From: Panopea generosa
Lineage: Eukaryota > Mollusca > Bivalvia > Adapedonta > Hiatellidae
Length of the DNA: 64,000 bases
Reading direction: 5' to 3'
Assembly (NCBI GenBank): GCA_029582155.1
Contig: CM055896.1
Location: 11,740,987 to 11,804,986, forward strand
The position numbers were made by a program, and so were the translations under genes. The notes under the pieces were generated by a model that was not told the origin of the DNA, did no database searches, and saw only the letters and a list, made by a program, of their open reading frames with translations. This document shows, in pieces, positions 63,322 through 64,000 of the stretch. Each line of letters begins with the position of its first letter. Within the stretch, counting starts at the first letter, position 1.

Positions 63322-64000
63322 ACTTTTTATGTTATAGTAGTTTCGAAACTATGGGTAAAACATCTTTAAAGCAAACAGAATAATACATTTTTACAGTAAG
63401 AAATTACGAAATCAAACTACATTTTACTCACCACAGTTATGCCCCCTTTTAAAATACGAAAAAAGGTCAGCATACATACTGTGTTATATTAATTTTATAT
63501 TTGCATCGTTTATAAACATGTATCCAAATATCAAAAATTACATTTAAAAAAAAAATAGTTACAACTTATACAAATCACGCTCGAAGTCATCCTGTATAAA
63601 ACCAGTACTAAGTATATGCGGATAAAATTTATTACTCAAGGACAATCACATGGCCGTAAGAACAATCGAACATATATAGAAAATAATAATTTTATGTTCA
63701 TACTACCTCTACATGCTAAATTTAGTCTATCCTAGAACCTGATATCTCCCGAATCATGTATATTAACCACCAATGAAAAAGCAAGAAATTCTATATCTGT
63801 CCCACAATTCATGGCAATTAAAGGCTTATTAAACTGTGACGTAATTCAAACTCTCAGTTTGGTCAGTCAACGTGCTCAAATGCGGCCTTTCCAACATGAC
63901 TATTTAAAGGACCCAATCGAAAGAGCTGGGTCCGTACTGCAGATTATGCAAAATTTAAATAAAAGAATTCAACAGTATTTAGTTAGGTAGATATATTTTA
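63322..64000. other. Right end of the window
   Basis: Contains a SINE group D fragment (about 63590-63650: ccagtactaagtatatgcgg, tactcaaggacaatcac, minus orientation) and the dispersed repeat at 63795-63945. No exon resembling the missing C-terminal domains was found on the plus strand. Confidence 0.5.
63795..63945 (+). repeat. Dispersed repeat, inverse copy of 46445-46600
   Basis: Shares cccacaattcatggcaatta, ggcttattaaactgtgacgt, acgtgctcaaatgcgg and ggacccaatcgaaagagctg with the reverse complement of 46445-46600, in the same order. Confidence 0.65.

Overview
This is a eukaryotic, AT-rich, intron-rich and very repeat-rich genomic window. The mixture of several tRNA-headed SINE families, short foldback/TIR (MITE-like) elements and long intronic minisatellites, around a thioester-protein gene, suggests a mollusc, most likely a bivalve. 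The species cannot be read from the sequence.

The main feature is one plus-strand gene of about 47.6 kb (15198-62780). It encodes a secreted thioester-containing protein (TEP) of the alpha-2-macroglobulin/CD109/C3 superfamily. I rebuilt 28 coding exons by hand. All have GT/AG borders and compatible phases, and together they give one open frame of 3399 bp (1132 residues plus stop). Order: signal peptide (exon 1), macroglobulin domains (exons 2-16), a short Ser/Gly-rich 'bait-like' linker (exons 17-18), the rest of the macroglobulin core (exons 18-22), the start of the CUB domain (exons 22-23) and the thioester domain with a perfect GCGEQN motif (exons 24-27). Exon 28 adds 14 residues and a stop inside the thioester domain. 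The rest of that domain, the distal CUB segment and the receptor-binding domain are not visible, so this is a truncated isoform, a truncated gene, or an alternative last exon whose full-length partner lies beyond the window.

Left of it, on the minus strand (3673 down to 1694), is a small two-exon gene for a predicted four-helix membrane protein of 138 residues. It is divergent from the TEP gene.

Almost everything else is repeat. Tandem arrays: 46 bp (1-1049), 26 bp (5140-5245), 28 bp (9089-11995), 26 bp (15298-15618), 41 bp (20215-23245), about 68 bp (25062-26048), 50 bp (28575-34227), CAC-rich (34632-35103), 77 bp (37672-38072), SINE-derived (41925-42240), 46 bp (49085-49718), 46 bp (56575-61115) and 28 bp (62826-63275). 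Most of the large introns of the TEP gene have their own array, unrelated to the others. One array (intron 4) appears to have grown out of the exon 4/intron 4 splice junction. Two arrays look like amplified pieces of tRNA-derived SINEs. Interspersed elements include four SINE groups, a piggyBac-like TTAA foldback MITE with a 67-nt near-perfect hairpin, and at least four other TIR families.

No rRNA gene, CRISPR array, intact transposase or functional tRNA gene was seen. All sequence similarities were judged by eye, without database searches.
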